Below are positions 7,390-15,524 of a DNA stretch of 64,000 nucleotides, piece by piece. The position numbers and the translations under genes were made by a program. Position 1 is the first letter of the stretch. The number at the start of each line of letters is the position of its first letter. The DNA is taken from the NCBI GenBank assembly GCA_937921865.1, contig CAKZWF010000022.1, positions 1-64,000 on the forward strand. The letters run 5' to 3'. The notes beneath the pieces are model-generated. The model did no database searches and was not told where the DNA came from. It saw only the letters and a list, made by a program, of their open reading frames with translations. Source of the stretch: an uncultured Pseudomonadales bacterium. GTDB taxonomy: Bacteria; Pseudomonadota; Gammaproteobacteria; Pseudomonadales; Azotimanducaceae.

Positions 7390-8304
7390 ATGCTGCGGAA
7401 AATCACCACGGAAACACCTTTGGAAGCCAATTCGGAAAGCCTAATCGACAGTGGCCGCGAACTCGTTCGGCGTCTGCTAAATCTTGTCCCTGATCGAAGC
7501 CAGCCGGACTGGACAGAATCGGTTGCCGCGATCTGGCACAGCGACCATCTCGGCGGCCGATTTGTGGCGCATCAGGATCTGGATGACATCAGTGTTGATG
7601 ATCTGATGAATGTCGATGATCAGAAAACCGCGCTGATCAGGAATACTGAACAGTTCATGGTGGGTGCGCCGGCCAATAATGCATTGCTCTGGGGCGCTCG
7701 AGGCACGGGCAAGTCCTCGCTGGTGCACGCGCTGGTGAATCGATTCAGCGCTGACGGTTTGCGCCTGGTGGAGGTCAACAAAACCAGCCTGGCAACACTG
7801 CCTGAGATTGTGATCCGGCTGCGCGAGGTACCCTACAAATTTATCCTGTTCTGTGACGATCTGTCGTTCGAGGCGGACGATGCTTCTTATAAAGCGCTCA
7901 AGAGCGCGCTGGAAGGCTCATTTTTTCGCTCGTCGGCCAACGTGTTGATCTATGCCACCTCAAACCGGCGCCATCTGCTGCCTGAATACATGGCGGACAA
8001 TCGGCAGGCGGTGATGGTCGACGGGGAACTGCATCAGGGTGAAGCGGTGGAAGAGAAGATCTCGCTTTCGGATCGCTTCGGCCTGTGGCTGTCGTTCTAT
8101 CCGTTCAAACAGGACGCCTACCTGGCAGTGGTGCAGCATTGGGTTGAAACTCTCGCTGCACGGCACGACCTTGACGCTGCCTGGACCGAAGCCGCTCGTG
8201 CTGAGGCACTGCGCTGGGCGCTGGCGCGGGGGGTTCGTAGCGGCCGAACGGCACAGTATTTCGCCCGCCATTGGGTAGGCTCGCGGGTGCTTGATAAAGA
8301 CTGA
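7390..8304 (+). CDS. DUF815-family AAA+ ATPase
   Basis: 304 residues. The Walker A is LLWGARGTGKSSLVHAL and the Walker B-like segment is FILFCDDLSFE. A sensor-1-type YATSNRRHLLPEYM and the family-specific LSDRFGLWLSFYPF and ARGVRSGRTAQYFARHW follow. This order matches DUF815 proteins, cytosolic AAA+ ATPases of unknown client. ATG 7390 is chosen; an in-frame TTG at 7357 would add 11 residues. The stop is followed after 22 nt by the tRNA-Glu promoter. Confidence 0.85.
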   Translation: MLRKITTETPLEANSESLIDSGRELVRRLLNLVPDRSQPDWTESVAAIWHSDHLGGRFVAHQDLDDISVDDLMNVDDQKTALIRNTEQFMVGAPANNALLWGARGTGKSSLVHALVNRFSADGLRLVEVNKTSLATLPEIVIRLREVPYKFILFCDDLSFEADDASYKALKSALEGSFFRSSANVLIYATSNRRHLLPEYMADNRQAVMVDGELHQGEAVEEKISLSDRFGLWLSFYPFKQDAYLAVVQHWVETLAARHDLDAAWTEAARAEALRWALARGVRSGRTAQYFARHWVGSRVLDKD

Positions 8305-8326
8305 GAGATATCACCCCCCGGCTTGC

Positions 8327-8355
8327 TTGACGTCGACCAGACGTCTCCATAGAAT
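8327..8355 (+). promoter_or_regulatory. Sigma70 promoter of tRNA-Glu
   Basis: TTGACG (8327-8332), a 17-nt spacer and TAGAAT (8350-8355) are close to the sigma70 consensus. The GC-rich discriminator GCCGCGC follows, typical of stringently controlled stable-RNA promoters. The tRNA begins 15 nt after the -10 box. Confidence 0.8.
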
Positions 8356-8370
8356 GCCGCGCTTCCTACA

Positions 8371-8446
8371 GTCCCCTTCGTCTAGAGGCCTAGGACTCCA
8401 GGTTTTCATCCTGGCAACAGGGGTTCGACTCCCCTAGGGGACGCCA
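8371..8446 (+). tRNA. tRNA-Glu(TTC)
   Basis: A 76-nt cloverleaf with encoded CCA. Acceptor GTCCCCT pairs with AGGGGAC, the anticodon stem CCAGG/CCTGG encloses TTTTCAT (anticodon TTC), and the T-arm is CAGGGGTTCGACTCCCCT. A strong promoter precedes it. Confidence 0.97.
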
Positions 8447-8473
8447 TTTTCTTCCCTGATCGTCTGATATCGC

Positions 8474-8667
8474 TTACGCCGGTGTATGCAGCGCGATCCG
8501 GTTACCGTCGGGATCCACAAAACTGCCAATAAAGCCATTCGGCCCGATTGGCGTTTTCGGCTGGTGGATGGTGCCTCCTGAATTCACTGCGCGGATTAAC
8601 GTCTGCTCTATATCTGCGCAGCCTAGATAGATCCGCACACCCGTGGCGCTCGGCGATTTTCTGCCGT
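8474..8667 (-). pseudogene. VOC/glyoxalase-family C-terminal fragment
   Basis: The minus frame ending at TAA (8474-8476) reads SATGVRIYLGCADIEQTL, then PKTPIGPNGFIGSFVDPDGN and RIALHTPA. This is the second beta-alpha-beta-beta-beta half of a vicinal-oxygen-chelate protein with its DPDGN metal/substrate strand. There is no start codon or N-terminal half; the homology runs into the end of the neighbouring FG-GAP gene. It is a 5'-truncated remnant. Confidence 0.7.
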
Positions 8668-8670
8668 CGC

Positions 8671-10323
8671 TCAGTCGCGGAACTCGACGACTGCAAGATT
8701 CGCTTCATCATCGGTCGTCAAGTGTAAAATCAATTCATCCCGGCCGTCCTGGTTCAGATCGGCCACCTCAAATCCTTCGCGATCACTCGGCAGGCTCATC
8801 GCCAATTTGATTGGCGACTTGGCAAACAGTTTCTCGGTCGCTTCGCCTGGAAAGACCAGCAGGGTATCCAGACCTTTCTGCACCAGCAGATCTTTGCGGC
8901 CGTCGCCAGTGACTTCTGCACTCAACACTGCGGGCACAAACAGATCGCCGGTGCTGAAGTCGAATTTCACTTTGATTTCTTTGGCAAGACTCGGCTCGCT
9001 GGCAAAGATCTGATCGTGCATCTGATAAACAGATACATCAACGGAAGCAGATCGAGTGATCAGCGCGCTGATGATGGTGCCCAGGGAAATGTTCACGGAG
9101 GTGATCACAAACTCTTCGCGACCGTCGCCGGTGAGATCGAGTCTTTCGTTATTCAGTTGGATCCCACCGGTTGCCACAATGGACGAGGCCTGCTGTTCGA
9201 AGGTCAGTCGCTGATTGTTGTCTATTTGACCCAGATGTATTTCGTATTGGGTTTCCAGTCCGAAAATGCCGTCACCCTCCATGGTCTGAATAATCAGATC
9301 TGCGAGTCCGTCGCCGTCAATGTCGCCTACGCCTTCCAGCATACGTTGGGTTTCATCCTTACCTTCTTCGTCTTCGCCGAGGCTCACCGATAGAAAGTCA
9401 CCGAGCACATCTTTCTGATTCGGATCTAGAATCAACGATTCGGTCGCGAACTGACCTGGCGATTCCTGCAGATAGATCTGGAACCTGCCATTAATCCAGA
9501 ACGCAATGTCCTCCAGGCCGTCCTGATTTTCATCGAGCAGATAGGGTTTTCGGGCGCGATAGCCGACAAAGCGCGCACTGTCTTCAAAACTCATATGCGG
9601 TGGCGGTCCAACCACCTGGGGAGGAAGAAAACCCTCTTCAGTCTGGATTGCCAGGTGCCAGCCGTCGAATCCGGGCATCAGGAAATCGTCTCGGCCGTCA
9701 TCGTTGATGTCGTAAAACATTTCGATGGTCGGGGATGAATCCCAGTTGGCGCCGACAAACATCGACTGAATCTCCAGCACTGGCTCGAATGTTCGCGAAG
9801 TCTCGTTGAGCTGCCAGAGTTTTGAGTCCTGGTAGCCGGCCAGTCCTATTCGGTCGCCGGTCTGAATGGTGTCCACCAGGTCCATTGAGGAATTGAGCGG
9901 TTGCTGCAGGTGAGTGTCCCAGCCACTGCCGTTCTGGCGATAAACAGTGACCGTACGCACCGGCTCCTGGTCAAGGTCCTGCAGTTGTTTTTCCCGCTCG
10001 TCCAAGTCCGGGGTTTCCACAACCAGGATTGCGGGTTGTGGATCCGCGGGACTGATGAACGGTATGAATTCGAGTTTCTGGTCGTTGGCGAGCGGAATTG
10101 ACTGGATGTCGAACTCCAGGCCATAGCCGTAGGCTGGCAGAGCAAACGCCAGAATTGAAAAGATAGCCCGCAACCGCTTTGTTGGTGGGTAACCGATATT
10201 CTTAGGGGTGGGCAAGACTCTGTCCTTGTGCAGATTCGATTTGTTGGCGTTTGCCAGTGGTTGTTTATCAGTCGTCTGCATTGCCGATAAAGTTCCCTTG
10301 GCGTGCTGTTCAGCGCCTGCCAA
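8671..10323 (-). CDS. Secreted FG-GAP/VCBS-repeat protein
   Basis: 550 residues. A hydrophobic signal segment near residue 50 (FSILAFALPAYGYG) precedes the mature domain. Several DxNxDGxxD calcium-type loops mark an integrin-like beta-propeller: DINDDGRDDFLMPGFDG, DENQDGLEDIAFW, DIDGDGLADLIIQ, LTGDGREEFVI, VTGDGRKDLLVQ and DLNQDGRDELILH. The protein is likely periplasmic or outer-surface. The first ATG (10323) overlaps the upstream gene by 14 nt; ATG 10281 is an alternative giving a shorter leader. It is co-transcribed with the DUF3187-like gene, suggesting a shared envelope role. The ligand is unknown. Confidence 0.8.
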   Translation of the reverse strand: MAGAEQHAKGTLSAMQTTDKQPLANANKSNLHKDRVLPTPKNIGYPPTKRLRAIFSILAFALPAYGYGLEFDIQSIPLANDQKLEFIPFISPADPQPAILVVETPDLDEREKQLQDLDQEPVRTVTVYRQNGSGWDTHLQQPLNSSMDLVDTIQTGDRIGLAGYQDSKLWQLNETSRTFEPVLEIQSMFVGANWDSSPTIEMFYDINDDGRDDFLMPGFDGWHLAIQTEEGFLPPQVVGPPPHMSFEDSARFVGYRARKPYLLDENQDGLEDIAFWINGRFQIYLQESPGQFATESLILDPNQKDVLGDFLSVSLGEDEEGKDETQRMLEGVGDIDGDGLADLIIQTMEGDGIFGLETQYEIHLGQIDNNQRLTFEQQASSIVATGGIQLNNERLDLTGDGREEFVITSVNISLGTIISALITRSASVDVSVYQMHDQIFASEPSLAKEIKVKFDFSTGDLFVPAVLSAEVTGDGRKDLLVQKGLDTLLVFPGEATEKLFAKSPIKLAMSLPSDREGFEVADLNQDGRDELILHLTTDDEANLAVVEFRD

Positions 10324-11332
10324 ATTGCCGGCTGATCTCCATGTGCAGCGCGAAGTCAGGCATCACATCGGACAGCCCATCTTCGATAATGCCGAATCGC
10401 CAGTCCCAGCCACTGTCCGGGAAATTCACATTGGCACCGAACGCCAACTGGACCGTGCTGGAACCCAGTACGTCCAGGTTACTGTCGTAGTAGGCGCTGG
10501 CACCCTGAATTTGCGCGATCAGGTCGACCCGTCGCGTCGCTGCGAAGGTCAGCTGTAAACCGCCAAAACCAACGGTGTCTTCCTGCTGGTCGCTCAGGAC
10601 ATCGCCGTCGCCGAGCACCAGAATACCGGCATGAGCGGAGAGCGTAGTGCGCAATCCCCCCAGGGTTACCGGATCAGAATAGCCAAGTCCTGCTGAGTAG
10701 TCGGTGGCGCCGCTGCCAAGCAGGTCGTCTGCGTCGCCTGTTGCCAGTTTGAGTCCGGCATGAACAGCGAACTGTCTTGCGTTTGCGCCTGGCGCGGTCA
10801 ACAGATATCGGCTGTTCAGCCTGACGTCACCGATACCTCCAGTAGAAGAGTCCAGGCGAAAGGGCGTCTGTCCGGTTTCCCGGGTTGCGAACAGCAGCTG
10901 GTTTTGACCCTGGTTCGGACGATCGCCTTCCGGAAGGCCGAACAGATCATGGAAATTGTCTACGGTGGAATCCATGAAACCACCGCTGTGATAGAGAAAA
11001 GGCAGCTGCGCGGCCACTTCCCAGCGATCAGTCACGTTGTGGCTGAAGCTGAACAGCGCGTGATAAGTCTCGCCATCGAGTTCGGCGCCGTCTGTGCCGC
11101 TGGTGTCAATTTCCGCAAAGCTCACCAGGTTCAGAGTCACTCTGGCTTCGCTGCTGCCGCCGTCGCGCATACTGCCCGCGAAAAACTCCGGGCGGCCGAA
11201 TATCTGGGTGAAAGCGTTGTAGCTGCGGGTATGGAATATTGGCTCAGCGGCCCGCGCAGGCAGTGTAGTCACCAGATTAAAAAAGAGCGCCAGGGCGACA
11301 GTCATTGCGCATTTGATGGACATATACAGCAA
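10310..11332 (-). CDS. DUF3187-like outer-membrane beta-barrel protein
   Basis: 340 residues with a signal peptide (ALALFFNLVTTLPARA). PIFHTRSYNAFTQIFGRP is followed by alternating amphipathic strands: DRWEVAAQLPFLYHSGG, GIGDVRLNSRYLL, FAVHAGLKLATGD, YSAGLGYSDPV. It ends in FALHMEISRQFGRR. The N-terminal block and strand layout fit DUF3187 proteins, predicted outer-membrane barrels of unknown function. It overlaps the FG-GAP gene downstream by 14 nt. It is divergent from the AraC regulator, which may control it. Confidence 0.7.
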   Translation of the reverse strand: MLYMSIKCAMTVALALFFNLVTTLPARAAEPIFHTRSYNAFTQIFGRPEFFAGSMRDGGSSEARVTLNLVSFAEIDTSGTDGAELDGETYHALFSFSHNVTDRWEVAAQLPFLYHSGGFMDSTVDNFHDLFGLPEGDRPNQGQNQLLFATRETGQTPFRLDSSTGGIGDVRLNSRYLLTAPGANARQFAVHAGLKLATGDADDLLGSGATDYSAGLGYSDPVTLGGLRTTLSAHAGILVLGDGDVLSDQQEDTVGFGGLQLTFAATRRVDLIAQIQGASAYYDSNLDVLGSSTVQLAFGANVNFPDSGWDWRFGIIEDGLSDVMPDFALHMEISRQFGRR

Positions 11333-11405
11333 GCTTGTTGAGAATTAGCCGGTCGAGCAGTATATACAAACTCGCTCACGCTTAGGTGACAGCCAGGGAT
11401 TGGTG

Positions 11406-12398
11406 ATGCCAAATGCTTTTACGTCTATTGCTACGTTTTCAGAGGCTATTGCCCGGACCCTGGAGAAATACCAGATCGACTCCGGTGACCTGTTTGCAGC
11501 CATTGGCATGGATAGAGAACCCTACCGGGATCCGGATTCACGTATCTCCATTACCAATATGACCCAGCTCTGGGCAGAAGCTGAGCGGAGAACCCACAAC
11601 CCGTGTTTTGGATTCGAAGTCGGAATGAGTCTGTTGCCTACTAATTTCCATACGGTGGGTTATGCCTGGCTTGGCAGCGCCACAATCCGGGAAGCGCTGG
11701 CACGTCTGGTGCGCTACCAGCGATTGCTGAGCACAGCCGCGGAAATGTCCATGGAAGACAAAGGCGCCACGCTTGAATTCAAGTTGCACAGTAAAGAAGC
11801 GCCGCAGATGGGCCTGGACGCGGCAATCTGCGCAAATGTGCAGATTTGTCGCGGGATCTCGCATGAGGATTTTGCGCCGCTGTCGGTAGCGATGACCCGG
11901 TCAGCGCCGGTCTGCGAGCGCGAAGTTGCCGAGTTCCTGAGATGCGGCGTTGAATATGATGCGCCGGAAAACGTCCTGTCGTTTTCAGCAGAGAGCATTG
12001 ACGAGCCGCTGCCACGCAACAATCCAGCGATGGTACAGGCAAGCGAAGAACTTGCGCAGCAGTACATTGCTCGGATGGATAAGAACGACGTTGTGACGCG
12101 CGCTAGGGTTCTGCTGATCGGGCAACTGCCAAACGGTGAGCCGAGTCGCAAGATGCTCGCGGATAGTTTGCATATGAGTGAACGGACGCTGGCGCGGCGG
12201 CTATCTGAAAGTGACTATACTTTCAGCAATCTGGTCGATGAAATTCGTCAGCATCTGGCGCGAGACTATCTTCGCCAGTCCCGCTTCTCAGTGACAGACG
12301 TTGCCTTTCTACTGGGGTTTTCTGACCAGAGTAACTTTGCTCGCGCGTTTAAGCGCTGGACCGATCTGTCGCCGACGGAGTTTCGCCTGGCGCGGTGA
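11406..12398 (+). CDS. AraC-family transcriptional regulator
   Basis: 330 residues. The N-terminal domain (about 1-200) resembles the 'arabinose-binding-like' domain of OruR/ArgR-type AraC proteins: FGFEVGMSLLPTNFHTVGYA, TIREALARLVRYQRLLS. The C-terminal double HTH runs from about residue 230, with LADSLHMSERTLARRLSE as the first recognition region and VAFLLGFSDQSNFARAFKRW as the conserved second one, followed by LSPTEFR. Effector and targets are unknown. ATG 11406 is preferred to the in-frame TTG and GTG just upstream. It is divergent from the outer-membrane protein pair. Confidence 0.9.
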   Translation: MPNAFTSIATFSEAIARTLEKYQIDSGDLFAAIGMDREPYRDPDSRISITNMTQLWAEAERRTHNPCFGFEVGMSLLPTNFHTVGYAWLGSATIREALARLVRYQRLLSTAAEMSMEDKGATLEFKLHSKEAPQMGLDAAICANVQICRGISHEDFAPLSVAMTRSAPVCEREVAEFLRCGVEYDAPENVLSFSAESIDEPLPRNNPAMVQASEELAQQYIARMDKNDVVTRARVLLIGQLPNGEPSRKMLADSLHMSERTLARRLSESDYTFSNLVDEIRQHLARDYLRQSRFSVTDVAFLLGFSDQSNFARAFKRWTDLSPTEFRLAR

Positions 12399-12423
12399 TG
12401 CCCTGGTGCTGGAAGATCGTTAG

Positions 12424-12447
12424 CTGATCGGCAGATCAGCCGATCAG
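12424..12447. terminator. 9-bp hairpin overlapping the stop of a small minus-strand gene
   Basis: CTGATCGGC (12424-12432) pairs perfectly with GCCGATCAG (12439-12447) around AGATCA. It lies between the AraC stop and the small membrane protein, whose stop codon is inside it. There is no T-run, so it may be a bidirectional or Rho-assisted end. Confidence 0.45.
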
Positions 12448-12537
12448 GTTGGTTGCCAGGATTGCTGTCAGCAGTACCAGTATGATCAGCGGCCATTCGG
12501 AACCACCTCTGTTACGCCTTGGAGTTGTATTGTCCAT
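12436..12537 (-). CDS. 33-residue single-span membrane protein
   Basis: The frame runs from ATG 12537 to TGA 12436-12438: MDNTTPRRNRGGSEWPLIIL and then a hydrophobic run VLLTAILATNLIG. The N-terminus is basic and the C-terminus is one transmembrane helix, giving an N-in topology by the positive-inside rule. No family was recognised. It converges on the araC-type gene and its stop lies in a hairpin. The clean charge and hydrophobicity partition supports a real small protein, but no strong Shine-Dalgarno is visible. Confidence 0.45.
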   Translation of the reverse strand: MDNTTPRRNRGGSEWPLIILVLLTAILATNLIG

Positions 12538-12894
12538 GTTCGTCACCCGTTTCCGTGAATGACTTGAAATTAGACGAAAACCTGCAATTGCGCCGGTCCC
12601 AGGCTGCCGAGTGTCAGTCTGGAGGGGTCAGACGCGGGGTGCGCCCTCAGGTGTAGAACATCTGCAGGGATTTACGCAGGTCCGCACGGCCAGCGACCGA
12701 ACAATCCTTCTTTGCACCCGAAAAAAAACACTCAGGCCAGCGGAATAACCGCGCTGAACAACAGTGTACCGGGCGCACCATGATGGAAAAGTTTGAACGC
12801 AATCAGACTAGAGGCGCAGGCGATCATGATTCGGGCAGGCTTCAGTAACGGCATTGATGTTGGCTATCTTAGTATTCATTCGTGATCAGCTCGG
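12538..12894. other. Gene-free 357-bp stretch
   Basis: No ORF with recognisable composition was found. It holds GGGGTCAGAC (12624-12633), the reverse complement of the GTCTGACCCC core seen twice at 48.7 kb, and a short A-run near 12722. It probably contains the promoter of the 33-residue protein and the 3' region of the DsrE-like gene. Confidence 0.5.
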
Positions 12895-13362
12895 CTACAT
12901 CCTGACTGAACCGAAAGGCTGATAACCCTCTGCCTCCAACTTGCGTGCTTCGTCTGGCGCGAACGGGACCGTTTCGATAAACGGTAGCAGATCGTCCCGG
13001 CTGACGCCGTTTGCACTCATCCAGGTTTCGCACATCTTCACATCAATCAGTGCGTAAGCATCGAGCAGTGCGGTGCGGTCAACGAGCGCTTTGTTGTTTG
13101 AGTAACGAGCCCGGGTGAACGGAAATGCTTCATCACCATGAAGGATGACGACAATCGGCTCGACGTTGGCTTCCGGGGTGGCGCTCAGCAGCGATTGTTC
13201 AAGCGTCGTCAGCAGGGCGTCAAGGTCTTCCAGGTTGTTGGGCGTGATCTCCAGATAAGATCTGACCACTTCGCCGTCGGCTGCCAGTCCGGGCCGAGGC
13301 ACAAGCAGACAGGCTGAGAAGATCAGCCAGCCGAGAGTAGTTGCGAGCCGCGTCATCTCCAT
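12895..13362 (-). CDS. Periplasmic DsrE/DsrF-like protein
   Basis: 155 residues with a signal peptide (LGWLIFSACLLVPRPGLAA). NVEPIVVILHGDEAFPF is the family beta-alpha strand. DRTALLDAYALIDVKMCETW carries the conserved single Cys of DsrE-like proteins, followed by SANGVSRDDLLPFIETVPFA. DsrE-fold proteins transfer sulfane sulfur in the cytoplasm; exported single-Cys relatives are of unknown function. It is divergent from the MaoC-like gene. Confidence 0.75.
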   Translation of the reverse strand: MEMTRLATTLGWLIFSACLLVPRPGLAADGEVVRSYLEITPNNLEDLDALLTTLEQSLLSATPEANVEPIVVILHGDEAFPFTRARYSNNKALVDRTALLDAYALIDVKMCETWMSANGVSRDDLLPFIETVPFAPDEARKLEAEGYQPFGSVRM

Positions 13363-13409
13363 ATCTTAACGTATACTGCCGATCCGCACAGCTCGGAGGG
13401 AGCGTAACG

Positions 13410-14267
13410 ATGCCACTGAACACTGCCACCGTAGGGGGCCAGAGCCAGCCTTTCGAACATCGAATTGATGCACGCTGGACGATGGCTTATGCGGCCGCTC
13501 TCGATGACCTGTTGCCTGCCTACATGGACACGCAGGCAGGTGAGGTTGTCGCTCACCCGCTGTTTCCTGTTTGTCTGGAGTGGCCGGCCATTCTGGATTG
13601 CGTGAACATCCCGGGTTCTGAACTTTCCACCCCGCAGGAACGAGCACGCGGGGTCCATGCGGCTCATGATCTGCATCTTTTCCGGCCGCTGAAGGCGGGT
13701 GAGACGCTGACCACGCAGGCGACCATTGTCGGTCTGGAAGCTATCCGACCGGGCGCTGCGCAGACTACCCGTCTGGATACCGTGGCTGAAGACGGTGAAC
13801 TGGTCGCCAGGACCTATCAACTCGGTATAACTCGGGGCGTAGCCGTGAGCGGCGAGGCGCTAGTCGCCGAGGCCGTGCCGGCGCTGCCGGAGTTCTTTGG
13901 TGATACTGAAGCTGCGCGCTGGCAGATTGCTGTACCGGGTGGTGCGGCGCATGCCTATACAGAGTGCGCGCGTATCTGGAATCCGATACACACAGATAAG
14001 GCTGTGGCCGTGGCTGCTGGATTGCCTGACATCATTCTGCACGGCACTGCGACACTGGCGCTGGCAATTTCCCGACTGGTCGGCGCATGTCTTGATGGCG
14101 ATCCGACCCGTGTCACCCGGCTGGGAGGTCGATTCAGTGCAATGGTGTTGATGCCTTCAACGCTGACCCTGGTGCTGCATCGCGACCTGGATGGGGAAAT
14201 ATCTTTCACAATGTTCAACGAACAGGGCGAGCGGGCAATCAGCCACGGCTTTCTCTGTCATAAGTAA
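13410..14267 (+). CDS. MaoC-like double hot-dog dehydratase
   Basis: 285 residues forming two hot-dog halves. The N-terminal FAS1-type half contains VCLEWPAILDCVNIPG and GVHAAHDLHLFRPLKAGETL. The C-terminal MaoC half contains ECARIWNPIHTDKAVAVAAG, with the hydratase-2 motif (N-x-x-H-x-D) and GLPDIILHGTATLALAISRL. Such proteins hydrate enoyl-CoA thioesters or act as mesaconyl/3-hydroxyacyl dehydratases. GGAGGG precedes ATG 13410. It begins an operon with the MFS transporter (8 nt gap) and hydantoinase genes. Confidence 0.85.
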   Translation: MPLNTATVGGQSQPFEHRIDARWTMAYAAALDDLLPAYMDTQAGEVVAHPLFPVCLEWPAILDCVNIPGSELSTPQERARGVHAAHDLHLFRPLKAGETLTTQATIVGLEAIRPGAAQTTRLDTVAEDGELVARTYQLGITRGVAVSGEALVAEAVPALPEFFGDTEAARWQIAVPGGAAHAYTECARIWNPIHTDKAVAVAAGLPDIILHGTATLALAISRLVGACLDGDPTRVTRLGGRFSAMVLMPSTLTLVLHRDLDGEISFTMFNEQGERAISHGFLCHK

Positions 14268-14275
14268 CTGATCCG

Positions 14276-15481
14276 ATGACAGCGCGACACCACTACCTGG
14301 TTGGTACCGGTACCTGGTTTTTGGGTTATGGAATCCAGAGCGTGATGTTCGCTTGGCTGGTCACCATGGTGCTGCATGAGACGCCTGAGAGGGTCGGCCT
14401 GGCGCAGATGACGCTGCTGCTGCCGGGTACGCTGTTCATACTCATAGGTGGCAGCTACGCCGATCGATTTGGCGGCCGGCTTATCGCCGCAATGTCGCAG
14501 GCAGCGGCCGGGCTGGCCATAGTCTTTCTGCTGGTGATTCTGCTGACCGATCAGCTTTCCTACCGCATGATGATCATCTATGCGTTGATCATGGGCTTTG
14601 CCCAGGCTTTTCTTACCCCGGCGCGGGATGGCCTGCTCAGTCAGGTGGCTGAGGGGCGAGTGCAGCGCATGGTGATGTTGACCAGCATCATGCAGTTCGG
14701 GTTGCAGATGGTTGGATTCTTCATCGCCTCAACCGCCGACGAGTTGGGTCCAACAGTGATTCTTTCTGTGCAACTGCTGGCACTGTTGATCGGGGTCTGG
14801 GCGTTTCTGCAGATCCGGGATCTGGAAGCGCCAGCTATCGAACAGCCTAAACTCTGGCATTCCCTGCTCGAAGGTGCGAAGACGGTGTTCACGTCTGCCT
14901 CGATGCGCATGGTCATGGTTCAGAATACCGCGATGGCAATGTTTTTCATGGGCTCCTATATCGTCACCCTGCCGTTGATGGTTCGGGAATCGTTTTCCGG
15001 TTCAGCTGCTGATCTCGCCTACATGAACGCGGCCAACTCCCTCGGTCTGGTGTTGACGATACTGCTGCTGCTACGCCTTGGTGATGTCCGTCGCCAGGGT
15101 CGGGCGCTGCTTTTAGCTCAGGGTGTCGGGTCGGTGGTGTTCGCTTCTGCGGCGATGGCTCAGAGTTTTGCGGTGTTCGTCTTTGCGGTGTTTGTCTGGG
15201 GTATTTGTGGGGGACTGGCGATGACCATGTCGAGAACAATCATGCAGGAGCAGGCACCGGCATCTCAGCGTGGCCGGGTGATGAGTTTTTTTGCTTTTTC
15301 TTTTATGGGTGCCGGACCGATTGGTGCGTTGTTGTGCGGTTATCTGGTGGAATTGTTTGGTCCGAGAATCGCGCTGTTGACTGCGGCGGGCGCGATGTTC
15401 GGCGTTATCGTGGTGATTGGCCTGGCGTCGCGGATATGGCGCCTGGAAGGGCACGTTCACGAGACGCTTGAAGCCGCGTAA
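14276..15481 (+). CDS. MFS transporter (DHA3-like)
   Basis: 401 residues with about 12 hydrophobic spans. The loop after TM2 reads GGSYADRFGGRLIA, matching the MFS motif A. LTPARDGLLSQVAEG after TM4 and MTMSRTIMQEQAPASQRGRV in the second half are typical of the DHA3 exporter-like group. The substrate is unknown. It sits between the MaoC-like gene and hydantoinase A/B, so it may move the substrate or product of that pathway. Confidence 0.85.
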   Translation: MTARHHYLVGTGTWFLGYGIQSVMFAWLVTMVLHETPERVGLAQMTLLLPGTLFILIGGSYADRFGGRLIAAMSQAAAGLAIVFLLVILLTDQLSYRMMIIYALIMGFAQAFLTPARDGLLSQVAEGRVQRMVMLTSIMQFGLQMVGFFIASTADELGPTVILSVQLLALLIGVWAFLQIRDLEAPAIEQPKLWHSLLEGAKTVFTSASMRMVMVQNTAMAMFFMGSYIVTLPLMVRESFSGSAADLAYMNAANSLGLVLTILLLLRLGDVRRQGRALLLAQGVGSVVFASAAMAQSFAVFVFAVFVWGICGGLAMTMSRTIMQEQAPASQRGRVMSFFAFSFMGAGPIGALLCGYLVELFGPRIALLTAAGAMFGVIVVIGLASRIWRLEGHVHETLEAA

Positions 15482-15524
15482 CTGGCCGGCTGGTAACAAA
15501 CTGTCTGAACGATTGTGTGTATGA

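Noticed and set aside
12780-12848. 22-codon ORF starting ATGATGGAAAAG
   Set aside because: Too short and without supporting signals.
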